This document shows, piece by piece, positions 24,774 through 33,853 of a DNA stretch of 64,000 bases. Under the pieces are notes generated by a model. That model made no database searches, had not been told where the DNA came from, and saw nothing but the letters and a program-made list of their open reading frames with translations. Position 1 is the first letter of the stretch, and each line of letters opens with the position of its first letter. This DNA comes from CAUPWF01 sp963515125 (GTDB lineage Bacteria > Bacillota > Clostridia > Lachnospirales > Lachnospiraceae), in assembly GCA_052116865.1 (NCBI GenBank), contig JBQKKG010000006.1, forward strand, positions 124,001 through 188,000, given 5' to 3'. Both the position numbers and the translations under genes were made by a program.

Positions 24774-26378
24774 ATGGCAGATTATCATGTAGGCATATAT
24801 CTCAGGTTATCAAAAGAGGATGGAGATAAAGAAGAGTCCAATAGTATTGAGTCTCAAAGAAGAATTTTACAAGACTTTTTGCATCAGGATTTAGACATGG
24901 AGTTGTGTAAAGAATATATAGATGATGGATATTCAGGAACCAATTTTAATCGACCGGGAATCATAACTATGATAGAAGACGTCAAATCTGGAAAAATAAA
25001 TTGTGTACTTGTGAAAGATTTAAGTCGTTTTGGGAGGAATTACTTAGAGACAGGAAAGTACATACAGAAGCTATTTCCAAAACTAGGGGTTCGCTTTATT
25101 GCCCTTAATGATAATGTAGATACTGCAAAATTCAATCAAGAATTTGATATGATGTTACCCATTCGAAATATTTTTAATGAGAGTTATTCACAAGATATTT
25201 CACGAAAGGTACAGTCTAGTTTTCGATCTATGCAAAGAGCTGGTGCCTTTTGTGGAGCCCATACCAGTTATGGATATCAGAAAAGTAAAAAGGATAAGCA
25301 TAAGTTAGTAATTGACCCATATCCTTCAACGATTGTTAAAGAAATATATAAACGATATTTGGATGGAGAAGGTCAGAGAAGTATTGCAAAATCCTTAAAT
25401 GATAGAGGGATTCTATGTCCAACGGAATACAAAAGACAAAATGGTGAAAATTATCGAAATTCAAAGAAACTAGATAGTACAAGTTATTGGACCTATTCAA
25501 CGGTACATAGAGTATTAAAAAATGAAATGTATAAAGGATGTATGGTACAAAACAAAGCGAAAAGGCAAATGCGAGGCAAAGCAAAAATCTTACCAAAAGA
25601 AGAATGGATAGTAGTTGAAAGGACTCATGAGCCCATTATTGATACAGAACAATGGGAACAAGCGCAGGAACTATTAAAGAAAAGAACTAGGAATTTAGAG
25701 TTTGATTCTAATTTAAGTATGTTTGCAGGATTTTTGAAATGTGGAGATTGTGGACGAGGAATGGTTAAGCATACCTATAAAAATAGTAAAGGAGAGAAGT
25801 ACCAATACTATTCCTGTGGAACATATAGCAGGGCAGGAGCTTCTTTTTGTACCAGTCATCGCATCTGTCAAAATGTTATAGAACAGATAGTGCTAGATGA
25901 TTTTAATACTATTGTTTTGAGTGTCTCTGATTTAAAGGAACTTGTTGAAAGTCAAAAAAAAGATAAGGGGTATAATTTAGATGAAAAAGAACTGGCAATG
26001 ATAGAAGAAGAGAGAAACAAAGTATCTAGATTAAAAAGGGAATGTTATATGGACTATAAAGAGGGGCTACTATCCAAAGAAGAGTATTTGGAATATCACA
26101 TGGAGTATGAAAAAAGAGAAACCTTTCTAATGAGCAAAAAAGAAGTATTACAGAGTAAGGACAACAACGCTCAATGTAATACGTTAAGTTCTCAATGGGT
26201 AGAAAATCTATTAGAATTAAAGCGTATTGACCAATTAGATCGTAAAATTATAATTGAGTTTATTGATTCCATTCAAATATTTGAAAAAGATAAGGAGGGA
26301 AATCAGAGAATAAAGATTCGTTATAAATTTACAGACGACTTAAATCATCTTTTCAGGGCAGTATATGAAGAGAACTAA
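24774..26378 (+). CDS. Large serine recombinase (site-specific integrase/excisionase)
   Basis: Protein of 534 residues. The N-terminal resolvase-type catalytic domain has YLRLSKED with nucleophile Ser13, followed by DDGYSGTNFNRPG and VKDLSRFGRNYLETG with the catalytic arginines. Next come the recombinase domain (about 170-290), a zinc ribbon with CGDCGRGM and YYSCGTYSRAGASFC (four cysteines, about 325-368), a coiled-coil region (about 390-470) and a C-terminal tail. This is the TndX/TnpX-like architecture of integrases that cut both strands at a 2-bp core. It lies 320 bases from attR, the usual place for such genes. The start at 24774 follows AAAGGAG; a TTG 18 bases upstream overlaps that site and is rejected. 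All motifs look intact, so the enzyme may be active. Confidence 0.94.
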   Translation: MADYHVGIYLRLSKEDGDKEESNSIESQRRILQDFLHQDLDMELCKEYIDDGYSGTNFNRPGIITMIEDVKSGKINCVLVKDLSRFGRNYLETGKYIQKLFPKLGVRFIALNDNVDTAKFNQEFDMMLPIRNIFNESYSQDISRKVQSSFRSMQRAGAFCGAHTSYGYQKSKKDKHKLVIDPYPSTIVKEIYKRYLDGEGQRSIAKSLNDRGILCPTEYKRQNGENYRNSKKLDSTSYWTYSTVHRVLKNEMYKGCMVQNKAKRQMRGKAKILPKEEWIVVERTHEPIIDTEQWEQAQELLKKRTRNLEFDSNLSMFAGFLKCGDCGRGMVKHTYKNSKGEKYQYYSCGTYSRAGASFCTSHRICQNVIEQIVLDDFNTIVLSVSDLKELVESQKKDKGYNLDEKELAMIEEERNKVSRLKRECYMDYKEGLLSKEEYLEYHMEYEKRETFLMSKKEVLQSKDNNAQCNTLSSQWVENLLELKRIDQLDRKIIIEFIDSIQIFEKDKEGNQRIKIRYKFTDDLNHLFRAVYEEN

Positions 26379-26398
26379 AGGAAGAAGATCTTCATACA

Positions 26399-26617
26399 TT
26401 GCTACTTTTTGAAATTTGTTTCAAACAATTGTGGAAGGCTATGAAGGAAGTTTTATCAAATCATGATTATGAGGAAGGACAAACGGGTTCTCCACGAATG
26501 GTAATTAAATTGGCATATAATAAAGAAATTGCGTTAGATATCATCAACAAAACCAAATTAGAATATGTCGTAATGTTTAAAAATCTTAAATCAGAAATTG
26601 AAAAAAGATGGATTTAA
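26399..26617 (+). pseudogene. Remnant of an HI0074-type nucleotidyltransferase-partner (HEPN-like) gene
   Basis: A 72-codon stretch starting with TTG and lacking a ribosome site: LLFEICFKQLWKAMKEVL, then GQTGSPRMVIKLAY. These match the F-E-x-x-W-K-x-x-K and SPRxVIKxA patterns of substrate-binding proteins that partner minimal nucleotidyltransferases. The C-terminus is altered and the partner gene is missing, so it is probably a decayed part of an MNT/HEPN module. Confidence 0.5.
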
Positions 26618-26676
26618 GGAAAAATGTATAGCTTACAATATATATAATTATTGCACTATCATCGTAGTGAACATAT

Positions 26677-26722
26677 ATTTAACGCAAAAAAGCATCACCC
26701 TGGGGTAATACGGATACAGCTC
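26677..26722. other. attR of the serine-recombinase element
   Basis: Element arm ATTTAACGCAAAAAAGC (26677-26693), ATCACCC, then TG (26701-26702), then deacetylase sequence GGGTAATACGGATACAGC. The TG lies 14 bases from the end of the inverted ATTTAACGCAA arm here and likewise from the arm in attL, as expected for a symmetric attP. Confidence 0.85.
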
Positions 26723-27279
26723 AAATTCTGGAAATTTTAAAAAATTATGATATTCATGCTACATTTTTTATGACTGGAAAGTGGGTGGAAAATTATCCAG
26801 ATGATGTAAAAGCTATTAAAGAGGCGGGTCATGATCTAGGTAACCATAGTGAAAATCATAAAAATATGAGTCAATTAACAGATGAAAAAAACAAAGAAGA
26901 GATACTATCAGTACACAGCAAAGTATTAGGGCTTACGGGAGTAGAAATGAAATTATTCCGTGCTCCATATGGGGATTATGATGATGATTTGATACATGAT
27001 GTAACGGATTGTGGTTATTATACCATTCAGTGGGATGTTGATAGTCTGGATTGGAAGGATTATGGAACAAAAGATATTGTGAAGACGGTTCTAAATAATA
27101 AGGACCTTCAAAATGGAAGTATTATATTAATGCATAATGAAGGAAAGTATACCAAGGATGCTCTAGAGCAGGTAATTGTTGGGTTGCGTGATAAAGGATA
27201 CGAGATGGTACCTGTATCGGAATTAATTATAAAAAAAGATTATCACCTCGATGCTACGGGACGTCAGATTTCAAATTAA
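26703..27279 (+). pseudogene. 3' part of the interrupted PdaB-like polysaccharide deacetylase gene
   Basis: Encodes the remaining 191 residues of the CE4/NodB domain after the split tryptophan codon (TG + G). It has ATFFMTGKWVENYP, GHDLGNHSENHKNM (the HxxxH metal ligands), FRAPYGDYDDDL (R-P-P/A-Y-G motif), WDVDSLDWKDYG and ILMHNEG (final H motif). All active-site elements beyond the split are intact, so the gene has not decayed; this supports recent insertion or regular excision. An internal ATG at 26770 without a ribosome site would give a protein lacking the first catalytic motif. Confidence 0.9.
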
Positions 27280-27301
27280 AAGATGTCATACTATAAACAT
27301 G

Positions 27302-27345
27302 AACCACCTCAAATATAAAGTGTGAAATATTTGAGGTGGTTTACT
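27302..27345 (+). terminator. Terminator after the deacetylase gene
   Basis: Perfect 15-bp stem AACCACCTCAAATAT with its complement, 10-base loop, followed by TTTACTG. Confidence 0.85.
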
Positions 27346-27499
27346 GTATTTATACAATCAAAAAATCCATAAATAGGGAAAAATCATGTCTAAAATACAA
27401 CATATAGATGCTTTGTTCTTGTATATTACTACTGATTAGGATATCATGGAATTACAAAGAAATCGATGAAAGAAAATACAATTAAGGAGGATACATAAG

Positions 27500-28312
27500 A
27501 TGAAAAAGGACAACAAATATAAGAAGGCGATTATAGGCACTATATTTATATCTCTAATTGTCTATCTCTTAATTATTGGAGGAATTTTTATATTTGCTAG
27601 ATACGATTTAATTACAAAAATTGGCTTAAGCGAACAATACGACTGGCTGCGTCTACTAGCAAGTAGTGGGAGCACCTTAGTAGCGGTTATAGTACCAGTA
27701 AGTATCATGTTTTATACGCTATTTTATCAAAAGGAGCAAGATGAAATTTATAGAAGATTACAAATACTTCCAAGATTATCTTATAATATCATAACGGATG
27801 AAAGTCGTATACCAAAGGATCATCCAAATAGTACAATTATATGTATTCCAGCAGAAGAAATTAATTATGATAATTATAAAGATACAGAAAGTTCGAAACT
27901 ATTGATCAGAATTAAAAATGTTGGCAATTGGCATTTAAGGGGAATGAGGATCTACTTGGAAACAGATCACGTTAAGGCACCATATAATTACAATGTGTGG
28001 GAAGGGGCAGATTTAAATCAAGATCAAGAATTAGAGGTATACTATCAATTTGAGGTACTTCCAAAGATTAAAGATGCAGGAAGTTATCGACATAGCGTTC
28101 ATATGCATATTTACTATCAAGATATGGCACATAATTTTTACAAGCAGACCTTAGAGTTTTCCATAACCAAATCCATCGCGAATCCGGAAGAAGTGGATAG
28201 GGTATATCAAAAATGTGTGTGTTGCTCTGATATAGGATGCGAAAAAATAGTACAAGGATATCCAGAAGCAAACGAATTCCAAATTATTCCTGCTAAGGAC
28301 ATTAGAAATTAG
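27500..28312 (+). CDS. Hypothetical membrane protein, 270 residues
   Basis: Two transmembrane helices near the N-terminus (about 10-33 and 50-73) are followed by a soluble domain of about 190 residues with beta-rich pattern (LLIRIKNVGNWHLRGMRIYL, HSVHMHIYYQDMAHNFY). Near the C-terminus is a CVCCSDIGC cysteine cluster that could bind a metal. I do not recognise a family. AAGGAGG precedes the start. It lies 13 bases before an ABC exporter pair and may be co-transcribed, perhaps as an accessory or sensor part, but this is only positional inference. Confidence 0.7.
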   Translation: MKKDNKYKKAIIGTIFISLIVYLLIIGGIFIFARYDLITKIGLSEQYDWLRLLASSGSTLVAVIVPVSIMFYTLFYQKEQDEIYRRLQILPRLSYNIITDESRIPKDHPNSTIICIPAEEINYDNYKDTESSKLLIRIKNVGNWHLRGMRIYLETDHVKAPYNYNVWEGADLNQDQELEVYYQFEVLPKIKDAGSYRHSVHMHIYYQDMAHNFYKQTLEFSITKSIANPEEVDRVYQKCVCCSDIGCEKIVQGYPEANEFQIIPAKDIRN

Positions 28313-28325
28313 AAAGAGGTAGGAA

Positions 28326-30065
28326 GTGCACAAGTTATTAAAATATTTAAGGGAATATCGAAAGGAAAGTGTTATTGCACCTTTATTTAAAATGTTAGAA
28401 GCAAGTTTCGAGCTTTTAGTACCATTAGTAATGGCTAGAATTATCGATATAGGGATTGCCAATCACAATAGGAACCAAATCCTAATTATGTGTGGAATTA
28501 TGGTGGGTTTGGGTATATTAGGATTGGCGTGCTCACTGATTGCACAGTATTTTGCAGCAAAAGCTGCAATGGGGTTTGGAACAGCCTTACGTAAGGAAAT
28601 GTTCCTTCATGTAAGCAATTTATCATACTTGGAATTGGATACTCTTGGGACATCTAAATTAGTCACCAGAATTACAAGTGATATTAATCAAGCGCAGGCG
28701 GGAGTTAATTTAGTATTGCGCTTATTCTTAAGATCGCCCTTTATTGTAATTGGGGCAGTAGCCATGGCATTTACAATTAACAAAAAACTTGCCATGATAT
28801 TTGTCGTATTAGTACCCATATTATCAATTATTATTTATGGAATTATGATGCTTAGCATTCCCATTTATAAAAAGGCACAAAACAATTTAGAACGCATATT
28901 ATTATTGACACGTGAGAATCTGGCAGGAGTCAGAGTTGTCCGTGCATTTTCCAGACAAGCAGAGGAAGAAAAGCAATTTGAACAGCAAAGCGAATTTTTT
29001 ATGAAGACGCAGTTAAAAGTTGGGAGAATTTCCGCACTCTTAAATCCTGCTACCTATGTAACAATTAACGTAGGCATAATGATTGTCTTATGGTGCGGTG
29101 GTAAGACCGTTTACATCGGAACAATTACACAAGGTCAACTTATTGCATTGATTAATTATATGAGCCAGATACTATTAGCCTTGCTGGCGCTTTCTAATCT
29201 TATTATTACCTTTATAAAGGCAAGTGCGTCCGCAATTCGAATTAATGAGGTGTTTGCAACAAAATCAAGTATGAGAGAAGGTACCAAAGAAAATACGAAA
29301 GATGATGCCGTACTTGAAGATGTTTCAATGATTACCTTTGATCAAGTTCGTTTTGCATATCACCAAGATAAGAACGTATTAACAGATATTCAGTTTTGCG
29401 TGAAGAAAGGTCAAATAATTGGCGTTATCGGTGGTACAGGTTCTGGAAAAAGTACATTGATGCAGTTGATTCCGAGATTTTATGATACAACACAGGGGGC
29501 TGTATATATAAAGGGTGTAAATGTAAAAGAGTATAGATTCCAAGCATTGAGAGATATGATTGGTATAGTACCGCAGAAAGCGGTTCTTTTTTCGGGAACA
29601 ATTCGTGAAAACATGAAGTGGAGAAAGCAAGATGCGACAGATCAAGAGATATGGGCGGCCTTAGACATTGCACAAGCGAGTGCGTTTGTAAAAGAAAAAT
29701 CCATGGGGTTGGATACCGTATTGTTGCAAGATGGGAAGAATCTTTCGGGTGGTCAACGTCAGCGTCTAACAATTGCAAGGGCATTGGTTGGTAATCCACA
29801 GATTTTAATACTGGATGATAGTGCATCGGCGTTAGACTTTGCTACAGATGCAAAATTACGCGGTGCAATTGCTAGTCAGAAAAAAGATATGACAATTTTT
29901 CTAGTTTCACAGAGAGCTACTTCTATCAGACAAGCTGATGTAATCTTAGTATTGGAAGATGGAAAGCAAGTTGGATTTGCTTCGCATAAAGAATTACTAC
30001 AATCTTGTGATGTATATCGCGAAATCTGTGCTTCACAGTTATCTGGGGAGGAGCTATTTAAATAA
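28326..30065 (+). CDS. ABC exporter subunit, multidrug type, first of chromosomal pair
   Basis: Protein of 579 residues from a GTG start (AGAGGTAGGAA site): MsbA/LmrA-like membrane domain (about 15-300) and ATPase domain with GGTGSGKST, LSGGQRQR and LILDDSASALDFAT. The residue after Walker B is Asp instead of the catalytic Glu (LDDS), and the H-loop reads VSQRAT, lacking the usual histidine. These are marks of the degenerate-site half of heterodimeric exporters such as BmrC/D or LmrC/D. It overlaps the partner gene by one base. Confidence 0.9.
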   Translation: MHKLLKYLREYRKESVIAPLFKMLEASFELLVPLVMARIIDIGIANHNRNQILIMCGIMVGLGILGLACSLIAQYFAAKAAMGFGTALRKEMFLHVSNLSYLELDTLGTSKLVTRITSDINQAQAGVNLVLRLFLRSPFIVIGAVAMAFTINKKLAMIFVVLVPILSIIIYGIMMLSIPIYKKAQNNLERILLLTRENLAGVRVVRAFSRQAEEEKQFEQQSEFFMKTQLKVGRISALLNPATYVTINVGIMIVLWCGGKTVYIGTITQGQLIALINYMSQILLALLALSNLIITFIKASASAIRINEVFATKSSMREGTKENTKDDAVLEDVSMITFDQVRFAYHQDKNVLTDIQFCVKKGQIIGVIGGTGSGKSTLMQLIPRFYDTTQGAVYIKGVNVKEYRFQALRDMIGIVPQKAVLFSGTIRENMKWRKQDATDQEIWAALDIAQASAFVKEKSMGLDTVLLQDGKNLSGGQRQRLTIARALVGNPQILILDDSASALDFATDAKLRGAIASQKKDMTIFLVSQRATSIRQADVILVLEDGKQVGFASHKELLQSCDVYREICASQLSGEELFK

Positions 30066-31810
30066 TGAAGAACAAAAAAGTTTACAGAAAAATTTTATTG
30101 TTATTAAAGCCATATAAGTTACTGTCACTAACATCCTTACTGTTGGCAACAATTAGTGTGATTTTTACATTATATACCCCAATTCTAATTGGACGTTGTA
30201 TTGATCAAATAGTCGGTGCAGGGCAAGTGGATTTTTTAAAACTTAGAACATTATTTATAAATATTATAGGGATTGTTTTAGTCACTGCTATTGCTCAGTG
30301 GTTTATGAATCTTTGTAATAATAGGATAACATACCATATAGTGAAAGATATCCGGATTCAGGCATTTCATCATATGGAGGAACTCCCATTAAAATATTTA
30401 GATGGAAAACCATATGGAGAAATTATAAGTAAAATAGTGACAGATGTTGATCAGTTTTCAGATGGATTATTAATGGGATTTACTCAATTATTTACAGGAG
30501 CAATTACAATTCTTGGAACGTTAGCATTTATGTTAAGTATTAATTGGGGGATTACATTGGTGGTAGTACTAATCACACCCTTATCTTTTTTTGTGGCAGG
30601 TTTTATCACAAAGAAGACGTATCGTTTATTTCAAGAACAATCCCAGGCCCGAGGTGATATGACAGCTTTAGTAGAAGAAGTAGTGGGGAATTTAAAAGTT
30701 GTAAAAGCATTTGGGTATGAACAACAGGCAAAAGTGAAGTTTGATATCATTAATCAGATCCTTCAGGAGTGCAGCCAAAAAGCAACCTTTTTTTCTTCTA
30801 TTACGAATCCGTCTACTAGGTTCATTAATGGACTGGTTTATACAGGTGTTGGATTAATAGGAGCGATGGTAGCCATAAAAGGAATGATAAGTATTGGTCA
30901 ACTTTCATGTTTCTTAAGCTATGCAAATCAATACACAAAACCATTTAATGAGATATCTGGAGTAATAGCAGAGTTTCAAAATGCCGTGGCTTGTGCTGGG
31001 CGTGTGTTTGCATTTATTGAGGAAACAGCACAGGAACCGGACCGCAAAGATGACTGTGTATTAACCAATGAAAAGGTTGATAGTACGGTGGACCTTGTAC
31101 AAGTCTCCTTTTCTTATACTTTAGATAAACCATTGATTCAAAATATGAACTTGCATGTGAATCAAGGAGAACGGGTGGCCATAGTTGGGCCTACAGGATG
31201 TGGAAAAACAACTCTTATAAACTTACTCATGCGATTTTATGATCTTGATTCCGGTAAAATAAAAATAGGTGATAAAAACATCAATCATATTACTAGAAAT
31301 AGTCTTCGAAGCTCATTTGGCATGGTACTTCAAGAAACCTGGTTAAAAAGTGGAACAATCGCAGAAAATATAGCTTATGGAAAGCCAGATGCCACCATAG
31401 AACAGGTTATAGCGGCTGCAAAATCTGCGCATGCCCATAGCTTTATAAGTAAAATGACTCAAGGATATGATACAATGATCAGTGAATCGGGTGGGAATTT
31501 TTCTCAAGGGCAGAAGCAATTACTATGTATTGCCAGAGTCATGCTATGTCTTCCGCCGATGTTGATTTTGGATGAGGCAACATCAAGTATAGATACAAGA
31601 ACGGAACTATATATTCAAAAGGCATTTGATCAAATGATGTTAGGGAGAACGAGTTTTATTGTTGCACACAGATTATCTACAATTAGAGAAGCTGATATTA
31701 TATTAGTGATGAAAGATGGAAAAATCATAGAGCAAGGGAAGCATCAAAACTTACTTCAAAAAAAAGGATTTTATGCAGAACTATATAACAGTCAATTTTC
31801 CAATAGCTAA
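30065..31810 (+). CDS. ABC exporter subunit, multidrug type, second of chromosomal pair
   Basis: Protein of 581 residues with membrane domain (about 15-310) and ATPase domain with GPTGCGKTT, FSQGQKQL (signature with S-Q-G in place of SGG), LILDEATSSID and VAHRLS. It keeps the catalytic Glu and His, while its signature deviates; together with the first subunit this gives one canonical and one degenerate ATP site, the standard heterodimer arrangement. Distinct from the element-borne pair at 15655-19130. No clear terminator follows; the next gene starts 108 bases later. Confidence 0.9.
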   Translation: MKNKKVYRKILLLLKPYKLLSLTSLLLATISVIFTLYTPILIGRCIDQIVGAGQVDFLKLRTLFINIIGIVLVTAIAQWFMNLCNNRITYHIVKDIRIQAFHHMEELPLKYLDGKPYGEIISKIVTDVDQFSDGLLMGFTQLFTGAITILGTLAFMLSINWGITLVVVLITPLSFFVAGFITKKTYRLFQEQSQARGDMTALVEEVVGNLKVVKAFGYEQQAKVKFDIINQILQECSQKATFFSSITNPSTRFINGLVYTGVGLIGAMVAIKGMISIGQLSCFLSYANQYTKPFNEISGVIAEFQNAVACAGRVFAFIEETAQEPDRKDDCVLTNEKVDSTVDLVQVSFSYTLDKPLIQNMNLHVNQGERVAIVGPTGCGKTTLINLLMRFYDLDSGKIKIGDKNINHITRNSLRSSFGMVLQETWLKSGTIAENIAYGKPDATIEQVIAAAKSAHAHSFISKMTQGYDTMISESGGNFSQGQKQLLCIARVMLCLPPMLILDEATSSIDTRTELYIQKAFDQMMLGRTSFIVAHRLSTIREADIILVMKDGKIIEQGKHQNLLQKKGFYAELYNSQFSNS

Positions 31811-31918
31811 GAAGAGTCTGGTGATATATTCGTATAATTACGCAAGATTTCGTTATACTAAAAGTAGTTAGGAAATCAATAAAATTTAGAAATAGAAAGT
31901 AAGAATGCGAGGTATATT

Positions 31919-32347
31919 ATGAAGGGAAATGCAGAATTATTAACATTTATTTATCAGAATGCGGAGATGGGGACAAATACTTTAAAGCAGATATTAGAAA
32001 TCGTGGAGAATGAAAAACTAAAAAAGCAATTAACCATTCAGTTAGATGAGTATAAGAAATTTCAAAATGATGCACAACGCATATTAGAAGAAAGAGGATT
32101 TGATGAAAAAGGAATCAATTCTTTTGATAAAATCAAAACGTATTTAATGATAAATATACAGACATTAACGGATAAATCAACCTCACATATTGCAGAAATG
32201 TTAATCATTGGAAGTAATATGGGTATCATAGATGCAATAAAGAATTTGCATAAATATCAAGAGGCAGAAGGGCACATCATAAAATTAATGGAACGATTAT
32301 TAAAAACAGAAGAAAGTAATGTGGAAAAGTTAAAAGCATTTTTATAA
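31919..32347 (+). CDS. Hypothetical four-helix protein, 142 residues
   Basis: Highly helical, charged protein: MKGNAELLTFIYQNAEMG, then heptad-like helices with KKFQNDAQRILEERGFDE and a final HIIKLMERLLKTEESNVEKL. The pattern of four amphipathic helices suggests a ferritin-like or DUF2383-like bundle, common in Clostridia, although the ExxH metal motifs of true ferritins are not evident. GAGGTA precedes the start and a strong terminator follows, so it is a small independent unit. Confidence 0.65.
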   Translation: MKGNAELLTFIYQNAEMGTNTLKQILEIVENEKLKKQLTIQLDEYKKFQNDAQRILEERGFDEKGINSFDKIKTYLMINIQTLTDKSTSHIAEMLIIGSNMGIIDAIKNLHKYQEAEGHIIKLMERLLKTEESNVEKLKAFL

Positions 32348-32365
32348 TTGTTATTTACAAAGCAA

Positions 32366-32410
32366 AAAAGCACATCTCTTGAATGGAAAATCAAGGTGTG
32401 CTTTTATTTT
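32366..32410 (+). terminator. Terminator after the four-helix protein gene
   Basis: AAAAGCACA(TCT)CTTGA pairs with TCAAG(G)TGTGCTTTT and runs into TATTTTG. The remaining part of 32411-32623 contains the promoter area of the next gene (TATAAT near 32587) but no other feature that I can support. Confidence 0.75.
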
Positions 32411-32623
32411 GTTCTGGAGGGAGCAACTAACAAGAAAGATTCGGGTGGTTTTCTTGCTATCCATATGACATTTTTGCAAATGCCATTGTGCTCTTAATAC
32501 AATATATCAGCTTTTGAACACGAAAAAAACGTGCTAATAAGATAAAAATTGGCAAAAAAATTAGTCGCGAAGCACAAAAATAGTATATAATAAAGTATCG
32601 ATAATTAAAAGAAAGAGGCAATT

Positions 32624-33766
32624 ATGGCAGTAAAATTAGAAAGCTTATATAATCAAATACGAGATAAGTACGATGTAAAACTAATGACAGAGAGTTGTTT
32701 TGATCAAACCATTGGATGGACGCATATTATAGAAGATAAAAGATTTATCTCCCTCCTTCATGGGGATGAATTGATCTTTAATACAGGGGTACCTTATGAA
32801 TCTGAGGAATGGTTATATGATTTTATCATGCAATTACACCAGCAAAAGGCAGGTGGATTAGTGATCGGTGTAAAAAGTAATGAACATTTTTCAGACATCA
32901 TTTTAGATTATTGTAATGAAATACGTTTCCCATTATTTGCATCTACATTCGATACTCCCTATATCGATATTATGCGAATATTCTCAACTATTTTATTGAA
33001 AAATGAACAGCGTGATATTACATTAAATGCCGCTATGAAAAATGCAATTTATTATCCAGAACAGACAGAATTATATTTAAATCATCTAGAAAGATATGGC
33101 TTTTATAATGATATGAGCTATGTGACGGTCATATTAAGTTGTTTATCTTGTAAAAATGCGAAAGGAAATCAGAAATTCCAAAGTATACAAAAGGCACTGA
33201 GATTTGATTTTAAAAACTGTATTGTTCTGGAGGAAAATGATCAATTAGCAGTTATCATTGGTGGGGAGCAAATAGAGACCGTAATTAAGTACTTTAGCGA
33301 GTTGTGCGGTGAAGATAAAAGGATTTATGGAGGTGTAGGGACAAAGGAAATCGGAATTCAAAATATTTGCCAATCCTTAAAATATGCTAAAATGACCTAT
33401 GAACTTACAGAAACTGCTTTGCCAAATAATTTTTTAGTATATGACAATCTGGGCATTTTTAAATTGTTGTCCAATGTTCATGAAAGTCGCATATATAGTG
33501 AATTTGTACAAGATATTTTGGGTACATTGCTTACTTACGATGAGAAAAACCATACGGATTATTTACATATTTTAAAAAGTTATTTTGATAATGACTGTAG
33601 TCTAATCCATACATCCCAAAAGTTATATTGTCATAAAAACACGTTGTCATATAAAATGAATAAAATCAAAGAAATCTTAGGATATGATATACATACCAAT
33701 CAAAATAGAACTAAGATTATGGTGGCTTATTCTGTTCTAGAGTTATTGCAGATAAAGAAAAGATGA
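32624..33766 (+). CDS. PucR/CdaR-family transcriptional regulator
   Basis: Protein of 380 residues. The C-terminal 60 residues contain the PucR-type helix-turn-helix (PF13556): LHILKSYFDNDCSLIHTSQKL, then CHKNTLSYKMNKIKEILGYD, which is diagnostic. The central GGDEF-like segment and the N-terminal domain lack known catalytic motifs. Family members respond to purine breakdown products, sugar acids or other small molecules; the ligand here is unknown. It lies alone before the xpaC-telA pair with a weak hairpin between them. Confidence 0.85.
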   Translation: MAVKLESLYNQIRDKYDVKLMTESCFDQTIGWTHIIEDKRFISLLHGDELIFNTGVPYESEEWLYDFIMQLHQQKAGGLVIGVKSNEHFSDIILDYCNEIRFPLFASTFDTPYIDIMRIFSTILLKNEQRDITLNAAMKNAIYYPEQTELYLNHLERYGFYNDMSYVTVILSCLSCKNAKGNQKFQSIQKALRFDFKNCIVLEENDQLAVIIGGEQIETVIKYFSELCGEDKRIYGGVGTKEIGIQNICQSLKYAKMTYELTETALPNNFLVYDNLGIFKLLSNVHESRIYSEFVQDILGTLLTYDEKNHTDYLHILKSYFDNDCSLIHTSQKLYCHKNTLSYKMNKIKEILGYDIHTNQNRTKIMVAYSVLELLQIKKR

Positions 33767-33853
33767 CAGTGTTCTTAGAACAGGTTGCTTTTTTTCATAA
33801 TTGTTCCTATAATAAAATTTAGAGAAATCAAGAGATAAAGTAAGGAGGGCACC

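Larger units (their letters stand above)
14575..26702. mobile_element. 12.1 kb integrated element with large serine recombinase, inserted in a deacetylase gene
   Basis: The element runs from the TG at 14575 to the TG at 26701-26702 (12,126 bp between equivalent points). It encodes a TetR regulator, a heterodimeric ABC exporter, a MATE pump, a GNAT enzyme, a leucine-rich-repeat wall protein, decayed transposase and ABC genes, a 42-residue ORF and a 534-residue serine recombinase next to the right end. No relaxase, replication or conjugation genes are visible, so it is not self-transmissible by itself. Joining the ends gives an attP with inverted arms ATTTAACGCAA and TTGCGTTAAAT separated by 28 bases, with TG exactly central. 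The arrangement resembles skin-like elements that interrupt sporulation genes. No target duplication other than the TG is needed. Confidence 0.88.

Noticed and set aside
14577..26700. Integrative conjugative element
   Set aside because: No relaxase, coupling protein, type IV secretion or replication genes are present.
26770..27279. Independent 169-residue deacetylase gene
   Set aside because: The start lacks a ribosome site and the frame continues upstream to the att junction in register with the N-terminal part at 14395; it is the 3' half of a split gene.
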